64,000 nucleotides of DNA, from NCBI GenBank assembly GCA_033675545.1, contig JAWDGP010006665.1, positions 452,001-516,000 on the forward strand, written 5' to 3'. The notes beneath the pieces are model-generated. The model made no database searches, was not told the DNA's origin, and saw only the letters and a list, made by a program, of their open reading frames with translations. Source of the stretch: Elysia crispata (lineage: Eukaryota; Mollusca; Gastropoda; Plakobranchidae). Below, one piece after another: positions 13,150-25,553 of the stretch; position 1 is the stretch's first letter, and each line of letters begins with the position of its first letter. Made by a program: the position numbers and the translations under genes.

Positions 13150-16100
13150 CTACAAAAAAAAAACAAAATCATTTACTGTAAATAACATTTATAAATCTAT
13201 AACAAGAGAAGAAACAAAATACCCTGGCTAGCTCTTAAAACACTGTTCACTAAGTTGACGTGTTGGTGATTTTCCAACATATAGCTTCTATAATCAATGA
13301 AACTTAAAAATGGTCCTCCATTTATTTTTTATCCTAAAGGCAATGAGAGAATTATTTAAGTGTGTTTCTAAAATCAAATGGCTCATTCTTTCCCTCATTC
13401 CAGCACCAATCAAAGGAAATGTTTAAGTAGACAAAAAGTACAAAAAATATTTCTTCATCCTTTTTCTCCCTCGCACAACCATACCCACACATATACAGTA
13501 GACTAAACTTGTTTTGAAGCTGGATGAGTTTATCTTCGTTTATGTTGATTTAATTAGCTGGAATTTGAACCGGCCCCTCTATCTTTCTATTAAAATAAAT
13601 TGATGTGTTGACTTCAACATAATCGTTAAAACATTTGTGTTGATTGTACTTTTCTTTCTCAGATCTTTAACTGTCATTTAAAATCCAACGGGTGTATTGA
13701 TGCTAATTTTCACTCGCTGCTCATCAACGATCTTTCCCCTTTCTCGGCAGTGTTAAAGCCTAACAAAGATGATCATAACATCCTTTCTGCTTAATTTACC
13801 CGTACAATACTGTACATAGTTGAGAAGGGATAGCACCAACAGATCGCAATAGTGAGAAGTTACACTGTAGCTATAAACGTATCATTGGTTGAATTATTTT
13901 TAGTTCCACCCACTTGATTGCTGAGCTCATCATAAGTATAGCATGACCCCTTTTTGCGCCACAGAGATTTATACACCCCAAGCCCACTGAGACCGTAGGC
14001 CTACATCGTTATGTAGGCAGTACACAGATTGTCCAATAGCCTATGAGTATGATGGTTCTGATCAGTGACTGGAGCCAGGCACCACGGCCACAGCACATGC
14101 TCAGTCATAGTTCGATGCGAATGCATCCACGCACTCACTGAGCCAAATATCAGCAGCTAGATCTATTCCACTGACAGGAGTTTTGGTGACGGGACAAAAG
14201 CGCGAACTGTGCTTTTGTATCTATTGAAGAATGGTGAAAGTGAAGACATTGATTGGTTTGCTGCTTAGGAGGGAAAAGGTGAGGAGGAAGTGGGCACAGC
14301 ACGCAAGACTCGTCATGTGTTTGTGTATGCCCAAAAATGCTAGCCTCCAGTAATCCTAATTTTCAAAGTCTAAATAAATGTGTAGAGATGAATTTTAAAT
14401 TTCAATATCAGATGGTCACAAAATGAAAGCAATGATTATCATAGGTGGATAACCGACAGGGTGTTTTTAGCTCCACAATATTGACAAACTTATTCAGCTG
14501 GCTGTGGGCTTTCCCTTCATATCGATACAGCAACCTGTACTTTTGAAAAGAAATGTAAAAAAAAAAAAACATACACAAAGGAAAAGAAAAAAAATGCTAG
14601 TGTATCATCAAGCCTGGTGACACAGGTCACGCCATTTGCTCTTCATAGATGAACGTTAAACACAATAAAGTCCCTTGATTTTATTCTCCATTTTACAGTT
14701 GTGTTAACCTGGCAGTTCATGAATCTCCCAACTACATCAACTTAACTGTAGTCAACTGTACCTCTTTTTATACTTCCATAGTTTATTGAATTTTAGTTCA
14801 AGGGATGTAGATGGCATTGTTGGACCTTTTCTCTCCACAAAGCTACACTGTTCACCTGCTATTTCTGATTTAATTTTGTTTCAGACTCACACTGTAATGA
14901 CTTATAACTGTAAGACTGGTTCTTCTATGCAATTCACACCCTCTTGCCCCGTGTTCCTTGACAGTGCTATGAATATAGATTTGGAAATGTGTGGTGGAAT
15001 CTGACTTGATTTCATAGAGATGTGTAGCGATCTTAACAATTCCCTAGTCTCCAGAGCTTCTAAAAGTTCCACTGATATACAGTTTGGCCTGATTTCCTCT
15101 TCCTAATAACCATACCTAAAACAAACTTATATACAGTAATTAAAAATAGAATTTAACTAATGCCTACATTCTCTTTAGTCCTTCCAGAGTTTTAGTGAAC
15201 ATGTAATTGGTAAAAATTTAAAGTGAATGCAAATTCTCAACAAAATTTGTAGAATTTATTTTTTTAAACACTCATTAAAAAAATGGAAAAATGGTGGAAA
15301 ATAACCTAACAATCATCACAACAGTTTGATTAAACATTCAACTTTAAATTTCTTATAATAAAACAGGTAAAAAAAAATGTGGAAAGACTGCTATCTTTGG
15401 GATCCCATAATCTAAAAAAAAAAAAAATTTGATGTTTGAGATAAACTAATGCAAATATTGTTTGAAAAAGATGGAAAACTAACCTTCTTCAATGGCCTGT
15501 GCCATTGTGCTGTGTTTTTTCAAAGGAGTTTTGTTTTTGTTCTTCTGTGTTTCCTGTCTAGTGTCTGCAAGTTTTTCCCCTGCCAATAACACTTTGCCTT
15601 CCTGGAAATAATAACAGGTAAAAGTCATATCAACTTCATAAAAAATTTAATCTCATAACTTAATACAAAATCTTTGTAGAAAACTTGGAAAGTTGCCATA
15701 AAAAGACAGCAATGATAATTTTTTCTTTGTCAGACCAATTTTGAAAGAAAAAGTTTTCAAAATGTTGTGAACAATTCTTTTTAATTGCAGAAGATGTTCC
15801 AAAAGGAAAGGAAATTTCAAATATAAATATTATTAAATAAATGTGGTTATTGCCTTTGAAGGCTACCTCGCAGTTTTCTCAAACATATCAAAAATTCAAA
15901 AATTAAGTCAGCCCCAAGATTTTTTTCTTGGGTACCGCCCCCTTTTAATAGTACTTGTATAGCTCTTGCATTTAACTCAATTTTAGAACAAGTCAATATT
16001 TTTGCGGGTGATGAGAACATTAGCGTCATTGTTTTTACTACTTTAACTTTCCTTCCCGTAGATCTACCTGACGCTCAACAATCTATATCGTCAAAAATGT

Positions 16101-19100
16101 GTAACAAAGCGTATTGTGTTTGCATGTGTGTAGAGGGGGTTGAGGGAACTTTGATGCCAAGGAGCAATGGTAGGAGCTAGATTAGAGCTCTGTGCATTGT
16201 TTGTACTTGTTCCTAAATTTTGTTATGTAGGCAAGACCTGCCTTTTCTACTTGATAAAAATCCAACAGTGAGATAGGCCTGCACAAGAATTATATGCAGA
16301 TTGATTTCTCAATACCAGATCGCTATAGACGGTGAAAAGAATGAAAAAAATTTGATACCTATGGCAGACAGGAAACAGTTAGGAATAACCCTGATGTAAA
16401 TTAATTGATGCGGTGGTTAAGAAAAGCAAGAAACGAACAGTTGTAGCATGTGACTTTCGAGTCTCAGGTACATCGTCTCCCCAACAGTGATGAGCAAAGA
16501 ACAATATCAGAACATTTATACACTGGACAGCCTACAATAAAAAATAATAAAAAAAAAGAGAAAAGAAAATGAAAATCCTAATTAACAAAAACCAAATATG
16601 TGCCACTTGATAAATTTTTTTTTTGCCCATTCACTTTTTTATTAGCACAACCTACATGCTTTCTCAATTCATTCTATTTTTCTGTTTTGTTTTGTTTTGT
16701 TTGTTTTTTTTTGGGGGGAGGGTTGTTTTTTTTTTTGGGAGGAGAGTATGTGAGTTGGGGTCATTAAGTTTCCATTGCATATTGTATTCCTTTATAATTC
16801 TTAATGTCTGAAAAAAAATTTGATGGTAAAAGGTCTGATTTCAAGCTAATGCCTACAGCACCCCTGCATTTTTTTTTACGCTTTACACTGTCCCTGTCAC
16901 ACTTGAAAAATCTCTTCTGACAAAAAAAAAAAAAAAATGAAATGAAAAAAATGTGTGAAATTTTACATATATGAGAAAAAGGTACATGTATGAATTTGCC
17001 CTCATGCAAAAGTACAAGTTATTGCTTTGAACATGAAAATTACATGTTAAGACTTTAAAGTCCTTTTCAAGTGGTATGATTTATCTACAATCCACGTATT
17101 AATAGATTATCATGACACTAAAAAAAGCAAAAGGAATAAATTCCTTTTGCTTGATTTTCCTACAAATCAAGTTACCTTTGCAGTGACAGCCATCGTTCCA
17201 TCTTTTGCCAGTTTGGCTTTTTTCGCAGGAGGCTCTTCTTTCTTCAAATCTTCAAGTGCCTTGTTCTGACCGCGAGTCTGAGCATCCTCATCAGGTTTAT
17301 TGGTGCCAAGTATGCGCTCCGCCTCCTACAATAACATTTTTGTTTTAAATATTTATGTAATGTATAAAATATATTCATAACAATCTTAAAGTTAAAATAA
17401 ATTAAACACTAATGTTACAATGGAAACTGAGGCTTTCAAGTTCGCTCCTTCATATCTGAATTCCTCTTATACTAGATTAAGCAGACAACCGTGGCAATAA
17501 AAGAGCATTAAAGTTCAAATAGATCTTAGTAATTATAACTGAATTTTATACACACCATGCATTGTTAAATTTATTTTTTCCTTTATCTTTGCTCACACTG
17601 AAACAAACCAGTTATCTTTATACATGTTATTTATGATTGGTTCTTTCAAATCAATGGCAAGTGATATTTCTTTTATCTCATGAAAGCTGTACTTAATATT
17701 TACATGATTGTCCCTGGCGCTGATGAGGAACAATTACTCTCACTGATCTTTTGTCTCAGCTCCCTCTGCCCTAACAAACCCTTTTCTGGTCTTTTAATGT
17801 CTGCTAGCCAGACAATGCAGTTAGGTTGAGTCTCTAGCGATGAGAGTATTTTATTGACAAAGGTAAAAAAGAATTTGGGGCTGTTTCAGGACTCCATAGA
17901 AATAGACTCTACCGTATTCTTTTTGGCTGCCTTGAAAAAATATTATGGGATATTTCACATGGTTTGTTAATTTTTATTTTTTGGTCTTGTACTGCCATGA
18001 ATATAATTTTTACTTCTCCACTCGTGTCTCACAAGATTTTTTCATCTAATTTGATGTAACAATTATCAAAAAAAAATAATTAAGTTTTAAGATATTAAGA
18101 ACAATACATTCTTCTTAGCTTCTCAAAGAAAGAAAATATTAGGTTCTCCTTTATGAACTTTAAATAGGGTAAAGAAAAAGGGGAGGGAGTAATGTCTACT
18201 GAACTTTTGTAAACCAAATTCTCTGCATCCTAAATCAACTGGTTCTCAGAGATTCATTTTTGTTTTTCTTACTTAGTCTTATGGCAAGATGAGAAAGGAT
18301 TACCTTAGCAGTGGAGACCATGGTACCGTCTCTGGGCACAGTAGGCTTATCCTCAACTAGACCTTGAGCTTTCAATAGAGCATCTTTTCCCTCAGACTTC
18401 AGGTAGCCAATGCCCTCCTAAGAGTTAAAAAAAAAAACATATAAAAATGAAGACTTTGCATGAGTGAGTGAGAGAGAGAGAGAGAGAGAGATGCTTTATA
18501 TATGTTTCATGTGCAATGAAAATCAGGAGTTTCCTAAAGATGTGTTAATGAAATAACTCAGAAGTAACCACACATATCATTTTTTGAAAAAGTATCTTAG
18601 CTAAAAGCTCATTAAGTTTGAATGAATTTGGTCAAAAATGAAGGAGCCTTTAGATTAAAAAAAATGTGCTTCAAAATTCAAAATGGCAGTCGGTACCATA
18701 GCAACTCGCAAACATTTCAAAATTTTCCAATATTTGGTTTATTAGGTTTTATTTGTGGCAAATAAATATTTTTCAAGATCTAAGCATTTTTATGTTGCGC
18801 TATATCTTGATGTTTGTCCCAATCTGTTTGTGCTTTTGCCTGCTCCATTTATTCTTGACCTGGGCAGCTAGCCTCGACCAAGCAGTCTCAGTGCATGTGC
18901 AGAATTCAGAAACCAGGGACACTACGGTGACTACCTTCTGATTCCGAAAATGAGGATGCAGATCTAGATGAGGTGGATCTCATTTGTCATAATGAATAAT
19001 TTTTAATTCCATCTAATTGTAGAACTGCCAGTCTCCAGAGAAAGAAAATCTGAATGATTCTGTCAAAAAAAAATCTGAATGACTCGCTTTATTTTGCCTT

Positions 19101-22100
19101 TTACAACATACATTACAAAACACATAATGTGGTCTTTGGTGAATGTTCATTCATCAGTTTAGCTCTGAACTCTGATAAAAACAAGGTTTCTTAGTTTTGA
19201 ATTCTTCAATGGTGAAAAATTCTTAATACATGTAATCTTACGATCCTTTTTCCATACCTCTTTCAGTTTAAATCAAGTACTCTATGCCTTACAATACTTT
19301 TAAGTGACTCAATAAATTGGGTGAAATTGGTTTTATGCATCATTTGTTGAATTCTCAAAGAACAGAGCCACCAAACTAGCTCGTGAGGGAAGTGCACAAC
19401 ATGACTTCAAAAGGTTTATTTTTATATAAAAAGGAGTAATTGTACTCCTTACTGACAGGGTTTTAAAAAAAATGAGATTTTATGTTGTATTCCTGATTTT
19501 AGATACTTCTAAATGATGTATAGGCCTTTCTCACACTTGACTTGCAAAATTAAAAATCTTAAGAATTTTGCTATATCCAGCCAGCTATTAAAAACATTTA
19601 TATATAAGCAGATATTTCATGTGGAGCAAATTGGCAATTTGGTGGAAAGTTGTACTATTTTATTTTATAAATAATCTGAAGAGGGTAATCCACTCTATTG
19701 TTCAATCACTTCATGGGAACAGGCCAATTTTTAAAGTAGAAAAAGTACACTATGACGATGAGACTAGTTTAGCATGATTACTTTAGATGTAACCTAGATA
19801 TAGATAGATCTACATTAGATAAAATGATAAAAATCGTAGATCTTGTGCAGATTGAAAAGTTTGCATCGGGATAAAGGATCCAAACAAGATTTATCTTGAT
19901 CTGGTTTTTTCTTTGTAAAGACCTACAATTATTACGGAGTCTTCTGTCATTTTTATTTTGATTCACTATATATCTAGTTCTATATAGGATTTCTCAAACA
20001 ATCTTGATAACTGACACGATCTAGATGTAAAAAGCGCTGTCCTGTAGTAGATTTTCTTACAACGATAAGACAAAATAAGAAATATCTTTCGTTAGAAGTA
20101 ACGGCAAGGTTTATATATGAAGATAGAGAGAAGGTGAAACGCAGGCGAATAAACGATAAAGTAAACAACTTGGCAGAATCAATATTCGGGGTGGTTGCAA
20201 CTAAAATGTTACTGTCAATATCGATACATTTAACAACATATTATAAAAATCCAATATCGATATAACCATATCGCCCATATTTATTCGATAGTGCAGGCTG
20301 GCTGTCTGTAAGCCTAATAAAAAAACTAAAACAAAAAATAAAAAAAAAACCTAAATATTTTTAATCGTGGAGGTGAAACTTTAGTTCAGAAAAAAATCGG
20401 AATGTTTCCTAAATATTTGGAAAACCAGAAAACGCTCCAACTTCCATCATAAATCGGAATGAATGAACGTCTGTATCGCACTTTACTAAATAACTAATTG
20501 AGAGACTTTCACTACCAAAAAAGCATTAATTTAGGCAAAAAAAACATTAAAATACAAGGAATAGAGCTCTACAGGAGTTGGGCTAATATCAGCAGATTTA
20601 CTGACCAGATCAGGTCAAGTATCATCCATCAATAATAAAAGATGGAATAAATATCTCATTATTATCGCAAGTCAACAACAGATCCAATCTCAATGTAACG
20701 TGAAAAACAATGAAACATGTCAGTGGAACACATTTAAACAAAAATTTTAGGAGGTCTAATTTCAGTTTTAGTAAAAACATATTTTGGTTGAAACATACTT
20801 CAAGAGAAAACATCAAAAAAATAAAGGGACATTATAAGCCATGAAATTTGAGATGAAAAATACATTCCGAATCCCGTGTTTGCGACAGATTCCTGTTTTT
20901 GTCAACTTTTTCTCATCAACTTCTTTCAAGACTTGAAGTTTGAACTCCAGAGAACCTGTGTTCTCTTTTTGACATTGTTCAAAAATTCAAGTCTACGTCG
21001 TGAGGATTTTGTGAAGTGAAAAACTTTAATCTAGACTAGGTCTAGAGAGATGAGGGAACTCTGAACTGACACACACAATGTGAAGCAAATCTAGAGTGGG
21101 GATAACGCATGTCTTGACAAAGAAAAGGCTAGGTCATTCCTATCAAGATCCATATATTCTAAGCCAATCAACAACAGTCGGAACCCAAACTTATGTGACA
21201 CAAAATCAGCCAATCACTCTATACTTAAAAGCTTATCCCTCATTCTCTTCCTTCCTCAATTATCCTTTCCTCCTAGAGCTACAATTCCCCTCCCCTTTAA
21301 TTTCAAGGCACTCCTAGTTCTAGATTTAATAAAGGTAACAATGTGTGTGCGAGCTTGTAGCACTGCTAACAATTTAGCATCACCCAAGTTTGTTCGCAGA
21401 TCAGCCAGCCTGGGTTAATGACCACAGCTGATTGCTGAGCGCCATGAACACAGAAAGTGATGAGTGATGCATCAATGTTTGCTTAGCTTCGCACATTCGG
21501 TGTTGGTTGACTGTGTTGGGCTAGGCCTAGATGGCTCCCGATGACCAGCATGTAAAATTGCTAGCACTGTTATGTAGCGATAATGATAGCTTTGTTGACT
21601 CATGACTCATTGACTGGCAGCAGTACTGCATTGCAATAAAGATAAGGGAGGGAAAGATGTGTCAGAGTGGAAAGACCTAATTTTTTTCGAGAAATTCTAC
21701 CAGCCAGCAGGCTGAAGTCAGAAACTTCCTTTCGGTTTAGCCATAGTACGCTGGCCGATGATTTCGTTTTACCTTAGGTCTTATAACAGGGAAAAAGATG
21801 GAAAAAAACGCAATTATTTCTATTTTTTTTCGGTTTAAGTGTGTTCCATTATATGTCTTTTTAGTGAGCTACTCGCCTTTGGTTATCAAAGTAACAAATT
21901 GTACCAACGGTTTATATCGTATAAAATTCAAAATGATAAATAAAATAAGTTCCAAATTATGATGATCATTCTTCGACACTATCAAATTGAAAGTCAAAAA
22001 ATTTCAATTGACCATTGCAAGACAAAAATAATTCAGGTCTAGATCTTAATTCAATACCCAATTAACAGTTTTACTATTCCCAACACCAGCTGGAAAAATA

Positions 22101-22947
22101 ATTTGTACCAATTAACATTCCCAACACCAGCTGGCACTTGAGAATAAGCACAGTGTGGCACAGCAATGATAAAATTTAAAAATTATTGACTAAATTTCTA
22201 TATCTAGGTTTTAGGAATGAAACTCTGCTGTTGTAACTGTAAATGTAACAGCTTGAATTCAAGGGAAAGGATGAAAAACGCACTTTAAGTTTTCTGATAT
22301 TCCATATCATGGGTGGACCTGATCTTAAGGCAATAGGCCTATCAAAAGTATAATTTTAGAGTCTAGGTGCTAGATCTAGATCCAGTGTCAAAAGTTGTAA
22401 TAGGAGCAGGACTAGATCTAGATCTAGACATGTAGATCAATAAGGTCGAGGCCAGACATGGCGTCGATTAGAATCAGATGTGAATATATATCTAGATCTA
22501 GAAACTAGACCTAGATCTTTTCTAGATATAAATCCAGATCTTAGTTGGCCTCTTGTACCTCTAAAACAATCGAACTCTAGAAAGAGCCGCCATCTTGGGT
22601 AGACGAGTTAGCCAAACGAATACGTTGCAAACTTACACTGGCTAACAATTTCAAGGCATTTTAGAAGTACATGGCTATTGATTAAGTGGTGTAAAGGTTC
22701 TTGAAATTTTGATTGAAGCGGAACAAAGGCATCAGGTTTGTTTTGAGGTCACAATGCAATGTTTACAAACAATGCATACCTTGGTCAGGGGGATTTTTGT
22801 TAGCTAGCAAAATGGCGATTACGGTGTCTGCTAATGACTCTATTTTGAATGGAAATTTCAGTCTTTCAATTGAGTAAAAAATTCACTCGCCTTTGCAGTC
22901 ACTTGCATAGTTCCATCGCGAGCAAGACTAGCTTTGGCGTCTGTCAT
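12929..22947 (-). CDS. Unrecognised 219-aa DGTM-repeat basic protein, five exons
   Basis: The minus-strand join is 22891..22947, 18304..18417, 17176..17325, 15484..15601 and 12929..13149, totalling 660 nt (219 codons plus stop) with consistent phases. I do not recognise the family. The protein is Lys/Glu/Ala-rich and is made of five divergent copies of a motif: DGTMQVTAK-EGIGYL, DGTMVSTAK-EAERIL, DGTMAVTAK-EGKVLL, HSTMAQAIE-EAKYVL and AGTMQATAK-EGKEFL. Lysine-rich PAKKAKLAK and GRKTRSQSR could be nuclear localisation or nucleic-acid-binding patches. The tail (residues 203-219) is acidic and Ala/Ser/Thr-rich. There is no signal peptide and no membrane segment. In repeats 1-3 the intron falls exactly between TAK and EG, which points to growth by duplication of phase-0 exons. 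Intron 1 seems to use a GC donor. A nuclear or chromatin-associated role is only a guess from composition. Confidence 0.8.
15484..15601 (-). CDS. DGTM-repeat gene exon 4
   Basis: 118 nt, entering in phase 0 and leaving in phase 1 (GAA GAA G|GTTAGTT). It begins EGKVLLAGEKLADT and ends KKHSTMAQAIEE. This is the most diverged repeat: DG is replaced by HS and TAK by AIE. The intron sits four bases further into the motif than in the other repeats. Confidence 0.78.
17176..17325 (-). CDS. DGTM-repeat gene exon 3
   Basis: 50 codons, phase 0 at both ends, acceptor TGTAG and donor AAG|GTAACTT. It begins EAERILGTNKPDED, contains the lysine-rich PPAKKAKLAK patch, and ends KDGTMAVTAK. Confidence 0.8.
18304..18417 (-). 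CDS. DGTM-repeat gene exon 2
   Basis: 38 codons, phase 0 at both ends, acceptor TTAG and donor AAG|GTAATCC. It begins EGIGYLKSEGKDALLKAQG and ends VPRDGTMVSTAK, so it holds the second half of repeat 1 and the first half of repeat 2. Confidence 0.8.
22063..22135. repeat. Short direct repeat in intron 1
   Basis: CAATTAACA followed by ATTCCCAACACCAGCTGG occurs twice, once with a short insert (GTTTTACT), about 45 bp apart. Confidence 0.7.
22360..22560. repeat. TCTAGATC-rich cluster
   Basis: Roughly ten overlapping CTAGATC/AGATCTAG words in 200 bp, inside intron 1 of the minus-strand gene and about 350 bp from its first exon. Similar clusters occur near 35 kb and 62.2-62.6 kb. Confidence 0.75.
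22891..22947 (-). CDS. DGTM-repeat gene exon 1 (start codon)
   Basis: The ATG at 22947-22945 opens a 19-codon exon, MTDAKASLARDGTMQVTAK. It ends after AAG in phase 0 with donor GCGAGT (22890-22885). A GT donor three bases on (GCGA|GTGAAT) would end in phase 1 and break the frame with exon 2, so the GC donor is preferred. The sequence upstream is CpG-rich and has a stop (TAA) in frame shortly before the ATG. Confidence 0.75.
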
Positions 22948-23110
22948 TCTGATGCCTTAAAACGTGTAAAAATGACGCCGGTGTACACGACGAAAACACT
23001 ACTTTTGCACGAGGTGGTAGGCAGCCGACTCCGAGAAGCGTTGTCACGTGACAGGTCGTTTGGTCTTGGATTGGTTATTCGAAGGGAGGCTGGGTAAAAA
23101 GCGGCAGTAC
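22948..23110 (-). promoter_or_regulatory. CpG-rich promoter region with GTCACGTGAC E-box
   Basis: Directly upstream of the minus-strand ATG. CpG dinucleotides are dense compared with the AT-rich surroundings. The perfect palindrome GTCACGTGAC at 23043-23052 is an E-box of the type bound by USF/MITF/TFE bHLH-zip factors and matches the vertebrate CLEAR consensus. No TATA box is obvious. Promoter function is inferred from position and composition. Confidence 0.5.
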
Positions 23111-23946
23111 GAAATGGTGCTTTAGAGGAATTGTAAACAAAAAATGAACAGTTTTAATCAGTAATTGTTCCAAATTATGTGTACCGTTGGCCCGTCTCAT
23201 TGATAAATCAGAGCGGAGCATAGATTCTTTTATGTTTATTTCACAAGAAAAAGAGGGTTTGCCTAGTACATTCCATTTCATCATCGCTTCATAATGAGCG
23301 AATAATGGTCTTCAACAAATGTACGGTACAGTACTTGCATCTAATGTTCTATGATAATCAAAGGAGAAGACAGCTAACATGTGAGATCAGCTGATTCTCT
23401 ATTTTCTAAATCTGTTTTAAGATCCTTTTAAATACTCATTATAAATGTACGTCATAGCTGCACATGTATTTAAACATAAATGATGATGAATATTTTAAAG
23501 GATCTACACGCATAAATAAATTTCGATTTAACAAATTTAGCTTATCATTCTTAATTTGTGTAATGAAAGTCTGACAATAGGTCCTTTTTAACATTCATTA
23601 TCGCATAGAATGAAATAAATACACATTTATGAATTTCTACAAGGCAATGCACTTTTAGTTCCTTTTTTAAAGAATGAACTAGTGTGTTTCCCAAATTATG
23701 TGTTGGTGTTTTGTTTTTGTTTGTTTGTATCTCAGAGTTCGAATCCCATGATGTGTTGAGTTTATAAGATGTGCTTTACCTAGCCATCTCATGTATAAGA
23801 ATAAATGTCCTACAATAGGCGAAGCGAGTTAGTCTACTTGTGATGCGTTTGCCTAATCGTTGCTGTCTTCGATCTTCCCTAAGTGTTTGGTGTTTTAAAC
23901 AACCGTTCCCGTCGTTCATTGATCTAAAATAGACAACCCAAACCTC

Positions 23947-23996
23947 GTTGTTGTTGTTGGTGGTGGTGGTGGTGGTGGTGGTGGTGTTGTTATTGT
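23947..23996. repeat. (GTT)n/(GGT)n microsatellite
   Basis: GTT triplets pass into about ten GGT triplets and back to GTT, followed by T/G-rich low-complexity sequence to about 24060. Confidence 0.9.
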
Positions 23997-24636
23997 TTTT
24001 GATTGTTTTTTGTTTGTTTTTTTGGGTTTTTTTTGGTTTTTTGGTTTTGTTTTGTTTGTTTTTTAATTTCGAACCAGCTAACACTAAATATTGGAACTTT
24101 TAAAATTTTTCATTCAGTTCTTAGTGCGGTTCAGTGTTATTCTAGCACCGTGATAGAGTTATATCGGGGAAATGCTTACAGTAACACACGTACAATATAA
24201 CTCTCTAGTGTTTGCCTGGATGTTGTAAGGAGTGAACAAAGGAAAATCTGCGAGGTGAGTAACAAAAAAACCCGCGCAGGTACAGGCGCTTTAAAAATTG
24301 ATTATGAAATGATATGATGCGCACTAAAAGATAGCTTTTACTTCCAAGCTTAAGCTTGCTGCCTAACTTGTCCGGCCGCTTCATTTTATTTAAGAATTGA
24401 AATTATATTCTTTTTCTGCCTCGCGGCGCTTACTCGAGGTAAATGACCAATGAGCAGTGACCAGTAAAGTATTTTAATACGGATATCTTTCATGGCATAG
24501 CTGTCGGCTTAATGCCAGCTCCTGCTAAAGAATATAATCATGTTAATCCATAGAACTAGTCAGATCCTGTTCGAAATTTCATTTACGCCTATCATAAATG
24601 TTAAGTAATTGACAAAGCATTGTGTGGAAGAAAGGA

Positions 24637-24685
24637 GGGGGTGGGGCAGAAATAGCGACAAAGACAAAGATAGAGAGAGAGGCAG

Positions 24686-24731
<46 letters not shown>

Positions 24732-24886
24732 GGAGAGAGAAAGAGAGGGAGAGAGGCAGACGGAGAGAAAGAGAGAATCGGAGGCAAAAATGTAGAGGAA
24801 TAGAGTAAAAGAAAGAGCGAGACAAAGACAGAGAGCGAAAGAGAGACAGACATAGAGAATAGAAGAAAAAGACAATGAGAGACAAA

Positions 24887-24960
<74 letters not shown>
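24637..24960. repeat. Polypurine (GA)n-rich tract
   Basis: About 320 bases of nearly pure purine on the plus strand: interrupted GAGA/GAAA with rare C or T, ending in a pure (GA)n block from about 24888 to 24957. The reading frames on either strand are low-complexity artefacts. Confidence 0.95.
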
Positions 24961-24961
<1 letters not shown>

Positions 24962-25518
24962 AGTGACAGACAGACAAACAGATTGGTTTAATAAAAGGAT
25001 ACATGTATATTATTTCAAAACTACAGCTCAGTGCAATCCTCTAAATAAGTCTGTATATTCCAGTGTCTTCATTAAAAATGACTCTATCTTTTGAATTAAA
25101 CAATAAAAACGGTCGCTTACGCGAAGACTGCTCAATGTAATGCGTCCAATCCGAATTTGAAATATATTTAAAAAAACAAAAAAAAACATCTGAAATTTGA
25201 TTTTGTGAAATCATTTTACTCCTCACCTGTAAAATAAATTCAAAAGAAATTGCATACCCACATGCGCCGTGAATCTTCAGTGGTTCCCAAATCTTTTTTT
25301 TTTTTTTTTAGACTTGTGCACCATGGCCATGCCTGCGCTTGAAATAACATCGCCTCTTTTTCAAATCACAAGCTCCCCCTCCCCTGTTCTTGTGTTTGGT
25401 TTTTCCATCGCGCCGCAGCCTTTTCTACGTTCGCTCCTTTTACTGTACCTAGGTACATTCCAAGAGTACCCACTTGATATGCCCATAGTTTGAGGATGGT
25501 TTATATTATATGCTCTTT

Positions 25519-25553
25519 GTGTGAGTGTGCGTGTGTGTGTGTGTGTGTGTGTG
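25519..25553. repeat. (GT)n microsatellite
   Basis: GT dinucleotides with one GA and one GC interruption near the start. Confidence 0.9.

Noticed and set aside
23735..23748. GAGTTCGAATCCC as a tRNA or SINE B box
   Set aside because: No A box is found at a suitable distance upstream and no tRNA cloverleaf can be drawn around it.
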